NCBI GenBank assembly: GCA_018711755.1
Contig: DVHY01000049.1
Location: 1-5,257 of the forward strand
Direction: 5' to 3'
From: Candidatus Limivicinus faecipullorum
Lineage (GTDB): Bacteria > Bacillota > Clostridia > Oscillospirales > Oscillospiraceae
DNA: 5,257 nucleotides
The notes under the pieces are model-generated. The model saw only the letters and a list, made by a program, of their open reading frames with translations. It searched no databases and was not told where the DNA came from. The position numbers were made by a program, and so were the translations under genes. Each line of letters opens with the position of its first letter. The stretch's first letter is position 1. Positions 1-5,257 of this stretch are shown here, piece after piece.

Positions 1-1
1 G

Positions 2-1828
2 AGACTTGAGAGAATTTTGCCCAGGGTACAGAAGCCTGCCAGGTACACCGGGGGAGAGTACAACCAGATAATAAAGGACAAGAACAAGACGGACATACGC
101 CTGGCCTTCTGTTTCCCGGACACCTACGAGATAGGCATGTCCAACCTGGGCATGAGCATACTCTACCATACCATGAACAGTCTGGACTTCGTGTGGTGCG
201 AGCGGGTTTTTGCCCCCTGGGGAGACATGTACCAGGAGATGAAGAAGGCGGGCATCCCCCTCTACGCCCTGGAGAGCGGGGACAGCCTGGGAGACTTTGA
301 CGCCCTGGCTTTCTCCATAGGCTATGAGATGGCATACACCACCGTGCTGGACATGTTGTACATGGCGGGGCTGCCCCTGCGCCGGGAGGACAGAAAGGAG
401 CTTTTGCCTCTGGTCTTTGCAGGCGGTTCTGCGGCGGTGAACGCCGAGCCCATCGCCGACTTTATGGACCTCTTCGTCATAGGCGAGGGGGAGGAGATGA
501 ACAATGAACTGCTCACCCTCTTTCGCCAGGCCAAGCTGGAGGGCTGGAGCAAGGAGGACTTCCTCCTGAAAGCTGCCTCTATAGAGGGAGTGTATGTGCC
601 CTCCCTCTACGATATCGCCTACAAAGCCGACGGCACTGTGGAGAGCATTACTCCCAGGGCCGGGGCTCCGGAGAAAGTCACCAAGCGCATAGTTATCGAC
701 CTGGACGGCGCGCCGTTCCCCACCAAGCCCATCGTCCCCTCCACGGAGGTGGTCCATGACCGGGTGAACCTGGAGCTTTTTCGGGGCTGCGTCCGGGGCT
801 GCCGCTTCTGCCAGGCGGGACATATATACCGGCCCATCAGGGCCAAGAAGCCGGAGACGCTGATAAAGCAGGGCATAGAGACCCTGAAAAACACCGGCCA
901 CCAGGATGTGACATTGCTGTCTCTCAGCACCAGCGACTACCGGCCCCTGGAGCAGCTCTGCGACGGGCTGCTGGAATACTGCGAGAGCCGGAGCATTGGC
1001 CTATCCCTGCCCTCCCTCCGGGCGGACAATTTCTCCATGGAGCTGATGGAGAAGCTGCAGAAGGTGAGAAAGAGCGGCCTGACCTTTGCGGTGGAAGGGG
1101 GCAGCCAGCGGCTGCGGGACGCCATAAACAAGAACGTCACCGAGGAGGACTTGCTCAACACCTGCGCCATAGCCTTTGCCGGAGGCTGGAACAGCGTGAA
1201 GCTCTATTACATGCTGGGCCTGCCCACAGAGACCGACGAGGACATCGTGGGCATAGCGGAGATGGCAAACCAGGTGCTCCACTGCTGGCGGGAGAACGCC
1301 AAAAACAAGAACAGGGGAGTTAAGATAACCATATCCACATCCTGCTTCATACCCAAGCCCCACAGCCCCTTCCAGTGGGAGGAGCAGATAAGCAAGGAAG
1401 AGTACCTGCGCCGGGTGAATCTGCTGCGCTCCAGCATCACTGCCCGGAACGTCACATACAACTGGCACGATGCGGAGACCAGCGTCATCGAGGCCGCCCT
1501 GTCCCGGGGCGACCGGCGCATGAGTTCCGTTATTGAAGAGGTCTGGAGACAGGGCGGCAGGCTGGAGGCCTGGTCCGATTATTTCAGCTACAGCCGCTGG
1601 GAAGAGGCTTTCAGAAAATGCGGCCTGGACATGGACTTCTATGCCTCCCGGGAGCGTTCGGTGGATGAGCTGCTGCCCTGGGACATGATAGACGTGGGGG
1701 TGCGCAAGGCCCATCTCATCCACGAGCGGGAGCAGTGCTACGCCTCCCGGCTGTCCCCGGACTGCCGGAAGCAGTGTTCCGCCTGCGGCGCCGCCAGACT
1801 TATGAGGGGAGGAAAGTGCGATGGATAA
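2..1828 (+). CDS. TIGR03960-type B12-binding-domain radical SAM protein (5' end cut by the window edge)
   Basis: This is a radical SAM iron-sulfur enzyme of unknown reaction, probably cytoplasmic. Residues are numbered from the TTG at 17. Residues 25-190 look like a Rossmann-type cobalamin-binding domain, with PDTYEIGMSNLG at 34-45, an AGG turn at 135-137 and a GEGEE motif at 156-160. The radical SAM core starts near 250 and has the cluster motif CVRGCRFC (C258, C262, C265; CX3CX2C). AVEGGSQRLR (358-367) and YMLGLPTETDEDI (398-410) are typical later core motifs. The C-terminus holds a second CX3CX2C (C583, C587, C590). The TTG at 17 is probably not the real start: the frame stays open to base 2 and reads RLERIL, which fits the family's usual residues before the VQKPARY block, and no good ribosome binding site precedes it. 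The last 8 bases overlap the next gene. Isoleucine is often coded by ATA. The family assignment is firm; the reaction is unknown. Confidence 0.93.
   Translation, partial: RLERILPRVQKPARYTGGEYNQIIKDKNKTDIRLAFCFPDTYEIGMSNLGMSILYHTMNSLDFVWCERVFAPWGDMYQEMKKAGIPLYALESGDSLGDFDALAFSIGYEMAYTTVLDMLYMAGLPLRREDRKELLPLVFAGGSAAVNAEPIADFMDLFVIGEGEEMNNELLTLFRQAKLEGWSKEDFLLKAASIEGVYVPSLYDIAYKADGTVESITPRAGAPEKVTKRIVIDLDGAPFPTKPIVPSTEVVHDRVNLELFRGCVRGCRFCQAGHIYRPIRAKKPETLIKQGIETLKNTGHQDVTLLSLSTSDYRPLEQLCDGLLEYCESRSIGLSLPSLRADNFSMELMEKLQKVRKSGLTFAVEGGSQRLRDAINKNVTEEDLLNTCAIAFAGGWNSVKLYYMLGLPTETDEDIVGIAEMANQVLHCWRENAKNKNRGVKITISTSCFIPKPHSPFQWEEQISKEEYLRRVNLLRSSITARNVTYNWHDAETSVIEAALSRGDRRMSSVIEEVWRQGGRLEAWSDYFSYSRWEEAFRKCGLDMDFYASRERSVDELLPWDMIDVGVRKAHLIHEREQCYASRLSPDCRKQCSACGAARLMRGGKCDG
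1806..1823 (+). promoter_or_regulatory. Ribosome binding site and 8-base overlap coupling the two radical SAM genes
   Basis: The purine-rich run GGGGAGGAAAG lies inside the end of the upstream gene, a few bases before the ATG at 1821. The upstream stop codon TAA is at 1826-1828, so the genes share ATGGATAA. This supports the ATG at 1821 as the true start and suggests translational coupling of the two products. Confidence 0.75.
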
Positions 1829-2480
1829 GCTGCGCCTGCGTTTTAAAAAGACCGGCCGGGCGGTGTACATCTCCCACCTGGATTTGATGCAGACCATGCA
1901 GAGGGCTTTCTCCCGGGCGGGCTACGAACTGAAATACTCCGAGGGCTTCAACCCCCATCCCCAGATATCCATAGCCCTGCCCCTGTCCGTGGGCGCCGCC
2001 AGCTTCTGCGAGATAATGGACTTCAAGCTGAAGGGAGAGGCGTATATTTCAGATATCCCCGCCCGCCTCACCGCCGCCCTGCCTGAGGGGCTGGAGGTGA
2101 CGGACTGCTATGAGCCCCAACGCAAGGCTGCCGAGCTGAAATATCTGAGAGTGAAAGGGATATTTGAGTACGACGAGCGGGATGTGGAGCGGATGGCCCA
2201 GTCCCTCCGGGATTTCTATTCCGCCGGTGAGATAATCATCAGCAAAAAGACCAAGCGGGGAGTAGGAGAGACGGATATAAAGCCCGCCATACGGGAGATA
2301 GGCTTTGAGGCAGAGAATGGGGCGGTGAAACTGGAGGCGGTGATATCCGCCCAGGAGCCAACCCTGAACCCGGAGCTGCTGGCCGATGCCCTGAGACAGC
2401 TGGCAGCGGACCTGGCCCCGGATTTTGCAAAGTTTACCCGCCTGGAGATTTATGACAAAGATATGGAGATATTCAGATAA
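1821..2480 (+). CDS. TIGR03936/DUF2344 radical SAM-linked protein
   Basis: This 219-residue soluble protein is of the DUF2344 type, usually encoded next to, or fused to, TIGR03960 radical SAM proteins. Its function is unknown; a role as substrate-binding or accessory partner of the radical SAM enzyme is only inferred from linkage. Family features include LRFKKTGRAVYISHLDLM at 5-22, the hallmark YSEGFNPHPQIS at 39-50, PLSVGAASFCEIMDF at 54-68, and a later KTKRGVGETDIKP segment at 143-155. No signal peptide or membrane segment is seen, and the length is near the family norm. The start is fixed by a strong ribosome binding site and by the 8-base overlap with the upstream gene. No hairpin terminator follows, so some readthrough into the rplS leader is possible. 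In many Clostridia the next genes would be rng and rplU; here it is rplS. Confidence 0.92.
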   Translation: MDKLRLRFKKTGRAVYISHLDLMQTMQRAFSRAGYELKYSEGFNPHPQISIALPLSVGAASFCEIMDFKLKGEAYISDIPARLTAALPEGLEVTDCYEPQRKAAELKYLRVKGIFEYDERDVERMAQSLRDFYSAGEIIISKKTKRGVGETDIKPAIREIGFEAENGAVKLEAVISAQEPTLNPELLADALRQLAADLAPDFAKFTRLEIYDKDMEIFR

Positions 2481-2495
2481 ATTTCCAAAAAGCCC

Positions 2496-2524
2496 TTGCA
2501 ATAAGCGCCGGATTATGATATCAT
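2496..2524 (+). promoter_or_regulatory. Putative sigma-A promoter for rplS
   Basis: A -35 element TTGCAA (2496-2501) is followed after 17 bases by TATCAT (2519-2524). The overlapping TATGAT at 2514-2519 is a better hexamer but only 12 bases from the -35, so TATCAT fits better. Transcription would start near 2531, leaving an untranslated leader of about 90 bases. The -10 lies in a perfect 12-base palindrome (2514-2525). This is inferred from sequence alone. Confidence 0.6.
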
Positions 2525-2544
2525 ACCATGGCTGTCTGTGGTAA

Positions 2545-2597
2545 GACGGCCCAGAGAAAGGCGGTCCGCTGCCGTGGCTCTGCCCGCCGGCAAGAAC
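2545..2597 (+). ncRNA. Putative structured 5' leader of rplS (L19 leader-like)
   Basis: Two hairpins can be drawn in the untranslated region. The first pairs 2545-2551 with 2560-2566 (six of seven pairs, one G-G mismatch) around an 8-base loop. The second pairs 2570-2574 (TGCCG) with 2588-2592 (CGGCA), with a nested GGC/GCC pairing at 2576-2578 and 2582-2584. Ribosomal protein L19 leaders ahead of rplS are a known autoregulatory RNA class in Bacillota. Position and fold fit that idea, but I matched it by context and pairing rather than by a covariance model, so boundaries are approximate. Confidence 0.45.
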
Positions 2598-2607
2598 GTC
2601 TATATGA

Positions 2608-2614
2608 AGGAAGG
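2608..2614 (+). promoter_or_regulatory. Ribosome binding site of rplS
   Basis: AGGAAGG lies 8 bases before the ATG at 2623 and fixes that start. An earlier ATG at 2604 is in another frame and overlaps this site. Confidence 0.75.
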
Positions 2615-2622
2615 ATTAGATT

Positions 2623-2964
2623 ATGGATCTGGTCAAAGTGCTCAGCGAGAAGTACATGAAGAGCGAGCTGCCTGAGATGAACGTGGGCGACACCGTCCGT
2701 GTTCAGGTCCTGGTCAAGGAAGGCAACCGCGAGCGCACCCAGGCTTTCGAAGGCACCATCATTGCCAAGAAGCATGGCGGCATCAACGAGACCATCACCG
2801 TCCGCCGCATCTCCTACGGTGTAGGCTGCGAGAAGGTCTTCCCCGTGCACTCTCCCTCCATCGTCTCTGTCACCACCGTCCGCAAGGGCAAGGTCCGTCG
2901 GGCCAAGCTCTATTACCTGCGTGACCGGGTGGGCAAGAAGGCAAAGGTCAAGGAGCGCATCTGA
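2623..2964 (+). CDS. rplS: Large ribosomal subunit protein bL19
   Basis: This protein of the 50S subunit contributes to the 30S-50S interface. The 113-residue product has the usual family length of about 115. Clear signatures are VGDTVRVQVLVKEGNRERTQAFEG (residues 21-44), the ISYGVGCEKVFPVHSP core and, near the end, GKVRRAKLYYLRDRVGKKAKVKE. The start is set by the AGGAAGG ribosome binding site. All isoleucine codons are ATC or ATT, with no ATA, unlike the flanking genes; this fits a highly expressed gene. It appears monocistronic: it has its own promoter and leader, and a strong terminator starts 11 bases after the stop. In many Bacillota rplS lies downstream of rpsP, rimM and trmD, but here its upstream neighbours are the radical SAM pair. 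Identity is near certain. Confidence 0.98.
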   Translation: MDLVKVLSEKYMKSELPEMNVGDTVRVQVLVKEGNRERTQAFEGTIIAKKHGGINETITVRRISYGVGCEKVFPVHSPSIVSVTTVRKGKVRRAKLYYLRDRVGKKAKVKERI

Positions 2965-2975
2965 GTCAAAAAGTC

Positions 2976-3010
2976 AAGCGGCGTCCGGTTGCGGGCGCCG
3001 CTTACTTTTT
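2976..3010 (+). terminator. Intrinsic terminator of rplS
   Basis: A 12-pair stem (2976-2987 with 2992-3003, one T-G wobble) closes a four-base loop GTTG. It is followed by AC and a five-T run at 3006-3010, with further T-rich sequence to about 3019. It begins 11 bases after the rplS stop and should isolate rplS from the downstream gene. Confidence 0.9.
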
Positions 3011-3028
3011 ATATTTTCTCCGTCTCAC

Positions 3029-3048
3029 GCCATATTTGCAAATATGGC
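3029..3048. promoter_or_regulatory. Perfect 20-base palindrome, candidate operator
   Basis: GCCATATTTGCAAATATGGC reads identically on both strands, with ten paired bases per arm and no spacer. The -35 hexamer TTGCAA (3036-3041) of the downstream promoter lies across its centre. This position is typical of a site where a dimeric repressor would block RNA polymerase. No regulator gene is in the window, so the binding protein is unknown. It lies after the rplS terminator and upstream of the expected transcription start, so a role as an RNA hairpin is unlikely. Confidence 0.6.
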
Positions 3049-3064
3049 CGGGCTGTGATAAAAT
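3036..3064 (+). promoter_or_regulatory. Strong sigma-A promoter for the membrane protein gene
   Basis: The -35 TTGCAA (3036-3041) is separated by 17 bases from the -10 TAAAAT (3059-3064), which is preceded by TGA, giving an extended -10 (TGN). Transcription would start near 3071, about 55 bases before the ATG at 3126. The -35 spacing and sequence match the rplS promoter. Confidence 0.8.
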
Positions 3065-3125
3065 ATACTATTATAGAAAGCCGCTCCGGGCTGAGAATCT
3101 GGAATGACAAGGGATTGGGACGAGG

Positions 3126-3971
3126 ATGAAGACCAGGGAAAAAGCGAGACGTATAAAGACCCCCTACAAGAATAAGGCCACCATTGCCGTGTATCTGGTG
3201 CTGCGCGCCCTTATAATATTGGCGCTGATACGAGCACTGTTCCTGGGCAATTATGAGAGCGTGTTTCTCTGCGTGCTGTCCCTGGTGCTGCTGATAATGC
3301 CCAGCATATTGCAGCGGAGGCTGGACATCACCCTGCCCAGCACCATGGAGATAATCATACTCCTTTTCATCTTTGCCGCCGAGATACTGGGGGAGCTGGC
3401 CAGCTTCTATGTCCGCGTGCCGAATTGGGACACCATGCTCCACACGGTGAACGGCTTTCTCTGCGCGGCCATAGGCTTTGCCCTGGTAGATATGCTGAAC
3501 CGCAACGAGCGTTTTTCCTTTGAGCTCTCCCCGGTGTATCTGGCATTGGTGGCCTTCTGCTTCTCCATGACCGTGGGGGTGCTGTGGGAGTTCTTCGAGT
3601 TTGCCGCCGACCGCTTTGTCGGCCTGGATATGCAGAAGGACACGGTGGTGAAGGCCATAGGCTCCGTGTCTCTGGACCCCAGCATGAGCAATAAAGTGAT
3701 ACATATAAAGGATATCGCCGACGTGGTCATCGTCCACTCTGACGGCAGCACCCAGGCTCTGGGCCTGGGTGGATATCTGGATATCGGCCTTTATGACACT
3801 ATGAAGGACCTCTTCGTCAACTTCATCGGCGCGGTGGTGTTCTCCTTTATAGGCTTTTTCTATGTGAAGCAGCAGGGAAAGGGCAAGCTGGCCTCCAGCT
3901 TCATCCCCCAGGTGCATATGGAAAATGTGCAGCAGGAGGCCGGGACAACGGAGGAAACGACCGGGCCCTGA
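3126..3971 (+). CDS. Polytopic membrane protein, YjdF/DUF2238-like
   Basis: This is a 281-residue integral membrane protein of unknown function. About six hydrophobic segments can be seen: residues 19-40, 44-61, 74-95, 103-123, 135-157 and 226-247. The basic N-terminus (KTREKARRIK) suggests it faces the cytoplasm. Conserved-looking polar motifs sit in or beside the membrane segments: WDTMLHTVNG (101-110), WEFFEF (154-159) and DTMKDLFVNFIG (224-235). This WD-H, WE-E and D-D-G pattern resembles YjdF (DUF2238), but a soluble insertion at about 160-222 makes this protein longer than the roughly 200-residue YjdF. The C-terminal tail is hydrophilic and ends in a Thr/Glu-rich stretch. An in-frame TGA at 3105 rules out a much longer N-terminus; AAGGG at 3109-3113 is a modest ribosome binding site for the ATG at 3126. 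It has its own promoter and terminator and appears monocistronic. The family match is moderate and function is not assignable. Confidence 0.85.
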   Translation: MKTREKARRIKTPYKNKATIAVYLVLRALIILALIRALFLGNYESVFLCVLSLVLLIMPSILQRRLDITLPSTMEIIILLFIFAAEILGELASFYVRVPNWDTMLHTVNGFLCAAIGFALVDMLNRNERFSFELSPVYLALVAFCFSMTVGVLWEFFEFAADRFVGLDMQKDTVVKAIGSVSLDPSMSNKVIHIKDIADVVIVHSDGSTQALGLGGYLDIGLYDTMKDLFVNFIGAVVFSFIGFFYVKQQGKGKLASSFIPQVHMENVQQEAGTTEETTGP

Positions 3972-3993
3972 CGCCGGGCCGGCAGGAAACAAG

Positions 3994-4025
3994 AAAACCG
4001 GGAGGATCTTCCTCCCGGTTTTTTT
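3994..4025. terminator. Bidirectional intrinsic terminator between convergent genes
   Basis: AAAACCGGGAGG (3994-4005) pairs with CCTCCCGGTTTT (4011-4022) around a five-base loop, forming a 12-pair stem. On the plus strand it runs into seven Ts (4019-4025), serving the membrane protein gene. On the minus strand the A-tract at 3994-3997 supplies a shorter, interrupted T-run, so it can also end the aminotransferase transcript. The plus direction is the stronger case. Confidence 0.9.
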
Positions 4026-4049
4026 GATGTAGTTTTTAATATGGAGAGC

Positions 4050-5246
4050 TCAGTTTCCCATCAGCTCACGGCAGACTTCGCCCAGGATGCGTATGCCCTT
4101 TTCAATGGCTTCGTTGCTGCTGTTGGAGTAGTTGATGCGGAAGGTGCGCACATTGCGCTTGTATTCGTAGAAGGGGTCGCCGGGGCAGATGGCCACGCCC
4201 TTCTTGAGGGCGGCCCGGTAGAGCTCCACGGCGGTGAGCCCTTCGGGCAGGGTGGCCCAGAGGAACATGCCGCCCTGAGTGGGAGTGAACTCCACGCCCT
4301 CGGGCAGATACTTCTTCATGCAGTCCATCATGTACTGGGCCTTCTGGTGGTAGAGCTCCTTGGTCTTTTCTATGTGCTTGTCGATGTCGTTGTCGGCGAG
4401 GTACTGGGCCAGGACCATCTGGCAGAAAATGTTGGTGTGCAGGTCGGCAGTGGCCTTGTAGTTAAGGAGCTTCTCCTTCAGCTCGGCGTTGCGGCAGCAA
4501 ATCCAGCCTATGCGCATACCGGGAGTCACTATCTTGGAGAAGGTGCCCAGCATGCAGCACTGGTCGCCCAGCACGGCGCCGAAGCTCTCGTTGGACTTGC
4601 CCTCAAAGCGCAGCTCGCTGTAGGGGTTGTCCTCCAGTACCAGCAGGTTCGTGCCTTTAAGGATATGGGCGGCTCTGTCGTGGACCTCCTTGGAGTAGGT
4701 CAGGCCGGTGGGATTCTGGAAATTGGGGATGAGGTAGATGAGCTTTGCCTGGGGATGCTCCTTGACGGTCTTCTCCAGCTCGTCGCAGTCGATGCCGTCG
4801 CTGTTCATGGTGACGGGGAGGATCTTGGGGCTGTACATGTGGAAGGACTGGAGAGCCACCAGATAGGTGGGGTCCTCAACTATCATCTCGTCGCCGGGGT
4901 CCAGCATGGCGGCGCCCACCATGGCCAGGGCCTGCTGAGAGCCGTTGGTGATGATGATATCGTCAGCCTTGACTCCGTATACACCCATGGTCTCATAGCG
5001 TTTGGCCACCCACTCCCGCAGGGCGGGATAGCCGGGGGTGGAGCTGTATTGCAGGGCGATGGCGCCCTTGTCTTCCAGGACCTTCTTTGTGGCGGCCTCC
5101 ATCTCCGGGATGGGGAAGGAAACAGGGTTGGGCAAGCCGCCGGCAAAGGATATTATATCAGGGGAGGCGGCAGCGGCAAGAATGCTGTTGGTGAACTCGC
5201 CCTGGAAATCCGGCTTAGTGACAATGTATGACATTTTAAATTTCAT
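4050..5246 (-). CDS. PLP-dependent class I/II aminotransferase (2-aminoadipate/MocR-like fold, no HTH domain)
   Basis: This cytoplasmic fold-type I aminotransferase moves an amino group from an amino acid to a 2-oxo acid using pyridoxal phosphate. The 398 residues are a full-length catalytic domain. Visible features are the FAGGLPNP entry motif (34-41), LQYSSTPG (66-73), the cofactor-phosphate loop GSQQAL (102-107), QNPTG with N178, EDNPY with D206 and Y209 contacting the ring, the Schiff-base lysine K238 in GTFSKIVTPGMRIGW with R245, and R370 in FRINYS, the likely substrate carboxylate anchor. The closest subgroup is the 2-aminoadipate/aromatic aminotransferases related to the catalytic half of MocR regulators, but the GntR-type DNA-binding domain is absent. 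The substrate cannot be read from sequence. The start is uncertain: ATG at 5246 or the in-frame ATG at 5234. Neither has an obvious ribosome binding site in the few visible upstream bases, so a start beyond the window edge is possible. It converges on the membrane protein gene. Confidence 0.93.
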   Translation of the reverse strand: MKFKMSYIVTKPDFQGEFTNSILAAAASPDIISFAGGLPNPVSFPIPEMEAATKKVLEDKGAIALQYSSTPGYPALREWVAKRYETMGVYGVKADDIIITNGSQQALAMVGAAMLDPGDEMIVEDPTYLVALQSFHMYSPKILPVTMNSDGIDCDELEKTVKEHPQAKLIYLIPNFQNPTGLTYSKEVHDRAAHILKGTNLLVLEDNPYSELRFEGKSNESFGAVLGDQCCMLGTFSKIVTPGMRIGWICCRNAELKEKLLNYKATADLHTNIFCQMVLAQYLADNDIDKHIEKTKELYHQKAQYMMDCMKKYLPEGVEFTPTQGGMFLWATLPEGLTAVELYRAALKKGVAICPGDPFYEYKRNVRTFRINYSNSSNEAIEKGIRILGEVCRELMGN

Positions 5247-5257
5247 ATCTGTTGGCT

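Noticed and set aside
1001..1897. A 298-codon open frame on the minus strand inside the radical SAM gene
   Set aside because: No domain is recognisable and it lies wholly opposite well-conserved radical SAM and DUF2344 coding sequence.
2524..2543. Hairpin TACCA/TGGTA ahead of the rplS leader
   Set aside because: It overlaps the proposed -10 and the expected transcript start, so its left arm would not be transcribed from this promoter. It matters only for readthrough RNA from the upstream genes.
2604..2675. A short reading frame beginning at the ATG at 2604, overlapping the start of rplS
   Set aside because: It is only 23 codons long, has no ribosome binding site of its own and covers the rplS ribosome binding site. 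A leader peptide is possible but unsupported.
3964..3980. Small GC-rich hairpin GGCCC/GGGCC across the membrane protein stop codon
   Set aside because: It has only five pairs and no T-run, and the much stronger terminator follows at once.
3009..3992. A 327-codon open frame on the minus strand opposite the membrane protein gene
   Set aside because: Its product is rich in His, Gln and Gly with no family features, and it runs through the plus-strand promoter and the palindrome. The plus strand has membrane segments, a promoter and a terminator that fit together.
4041..5231. A 396-codon open frame on the plus strand opposite the aminotransferase
   Set aside because: It lacks recognisable domains and is rich in Gly, Ala, Val, Leu and His, as expected for the antisense of a GC-rich gene. 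The minus strand encodes a complete aminotransferase with all catalytic motifs.

Overview
The window is 5.26 kb of GC-rich bacterial chromosome. It most likely comes from a GC-rich member of the Bacillota, class Clostridia. The reasons are the adjacent TIGR03960/TIGR03936 radical SAM gene pair, strong purine-rich ribosome binding sites, TTGCAA-type sigma-A promoters and a leader-like structure ahead of rplS. Species or genus cannot be told from this stretch. No mobile element, CRISPR array, tRNA or rRNA is visible. About 90% is coding.

Layout, left to right. Positions 2-1828 (+) hold a B12-binding-domain radical SAM protein of the TIGR03960 type, whose first few codons lie off the left edge. 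It overlaps by 8 bases the next gene, 1821-2480 (+), its usual partner of the DUF2344/TIGR03936 type. The two are evidently translated together; their biochemical role is unknown. A 142-base gap follows, with a promoter and a structured leader, and then rplS (bL19, 2623-2964, +), closed by a strong intrinsic terminator. A second intergenic stretch (about 3018-3125) carries a very good promoter whose -35 element sits in the middle of a perfect 20-base palindrome, a candidate operator. It serves a polytopic membrane protein (3126-3971, +) resembling the YjdF/DUF2238 family. That gene converges on a PLP-dependent class I/II aminotransferase on the minus strand (4050-5246), and a hairpin with a T-run between them can stop transcription from either side.

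The genes do not form one pathway. There are four apparent transcription units: the radical SAM pair (promoter outside the window), monocistronic rplS, the monocistronic membrane protein, and the aminotransferase (promoter outside the window). What stands out is the context. The radical SAM pair lacks its common downstream partners (rng, rplU, rpmA) and rplS lacks its common upstream partners (rpsP, rimM, trmD), so this is a rearranged junction of two conserved neighbourhoods. The most testable regulatory signal is the 20-base palindrome at 3029-3048. I saw no clearly new multi-gene system; the closest to undescribed biology is the radical SAM/DUF2344 pair.
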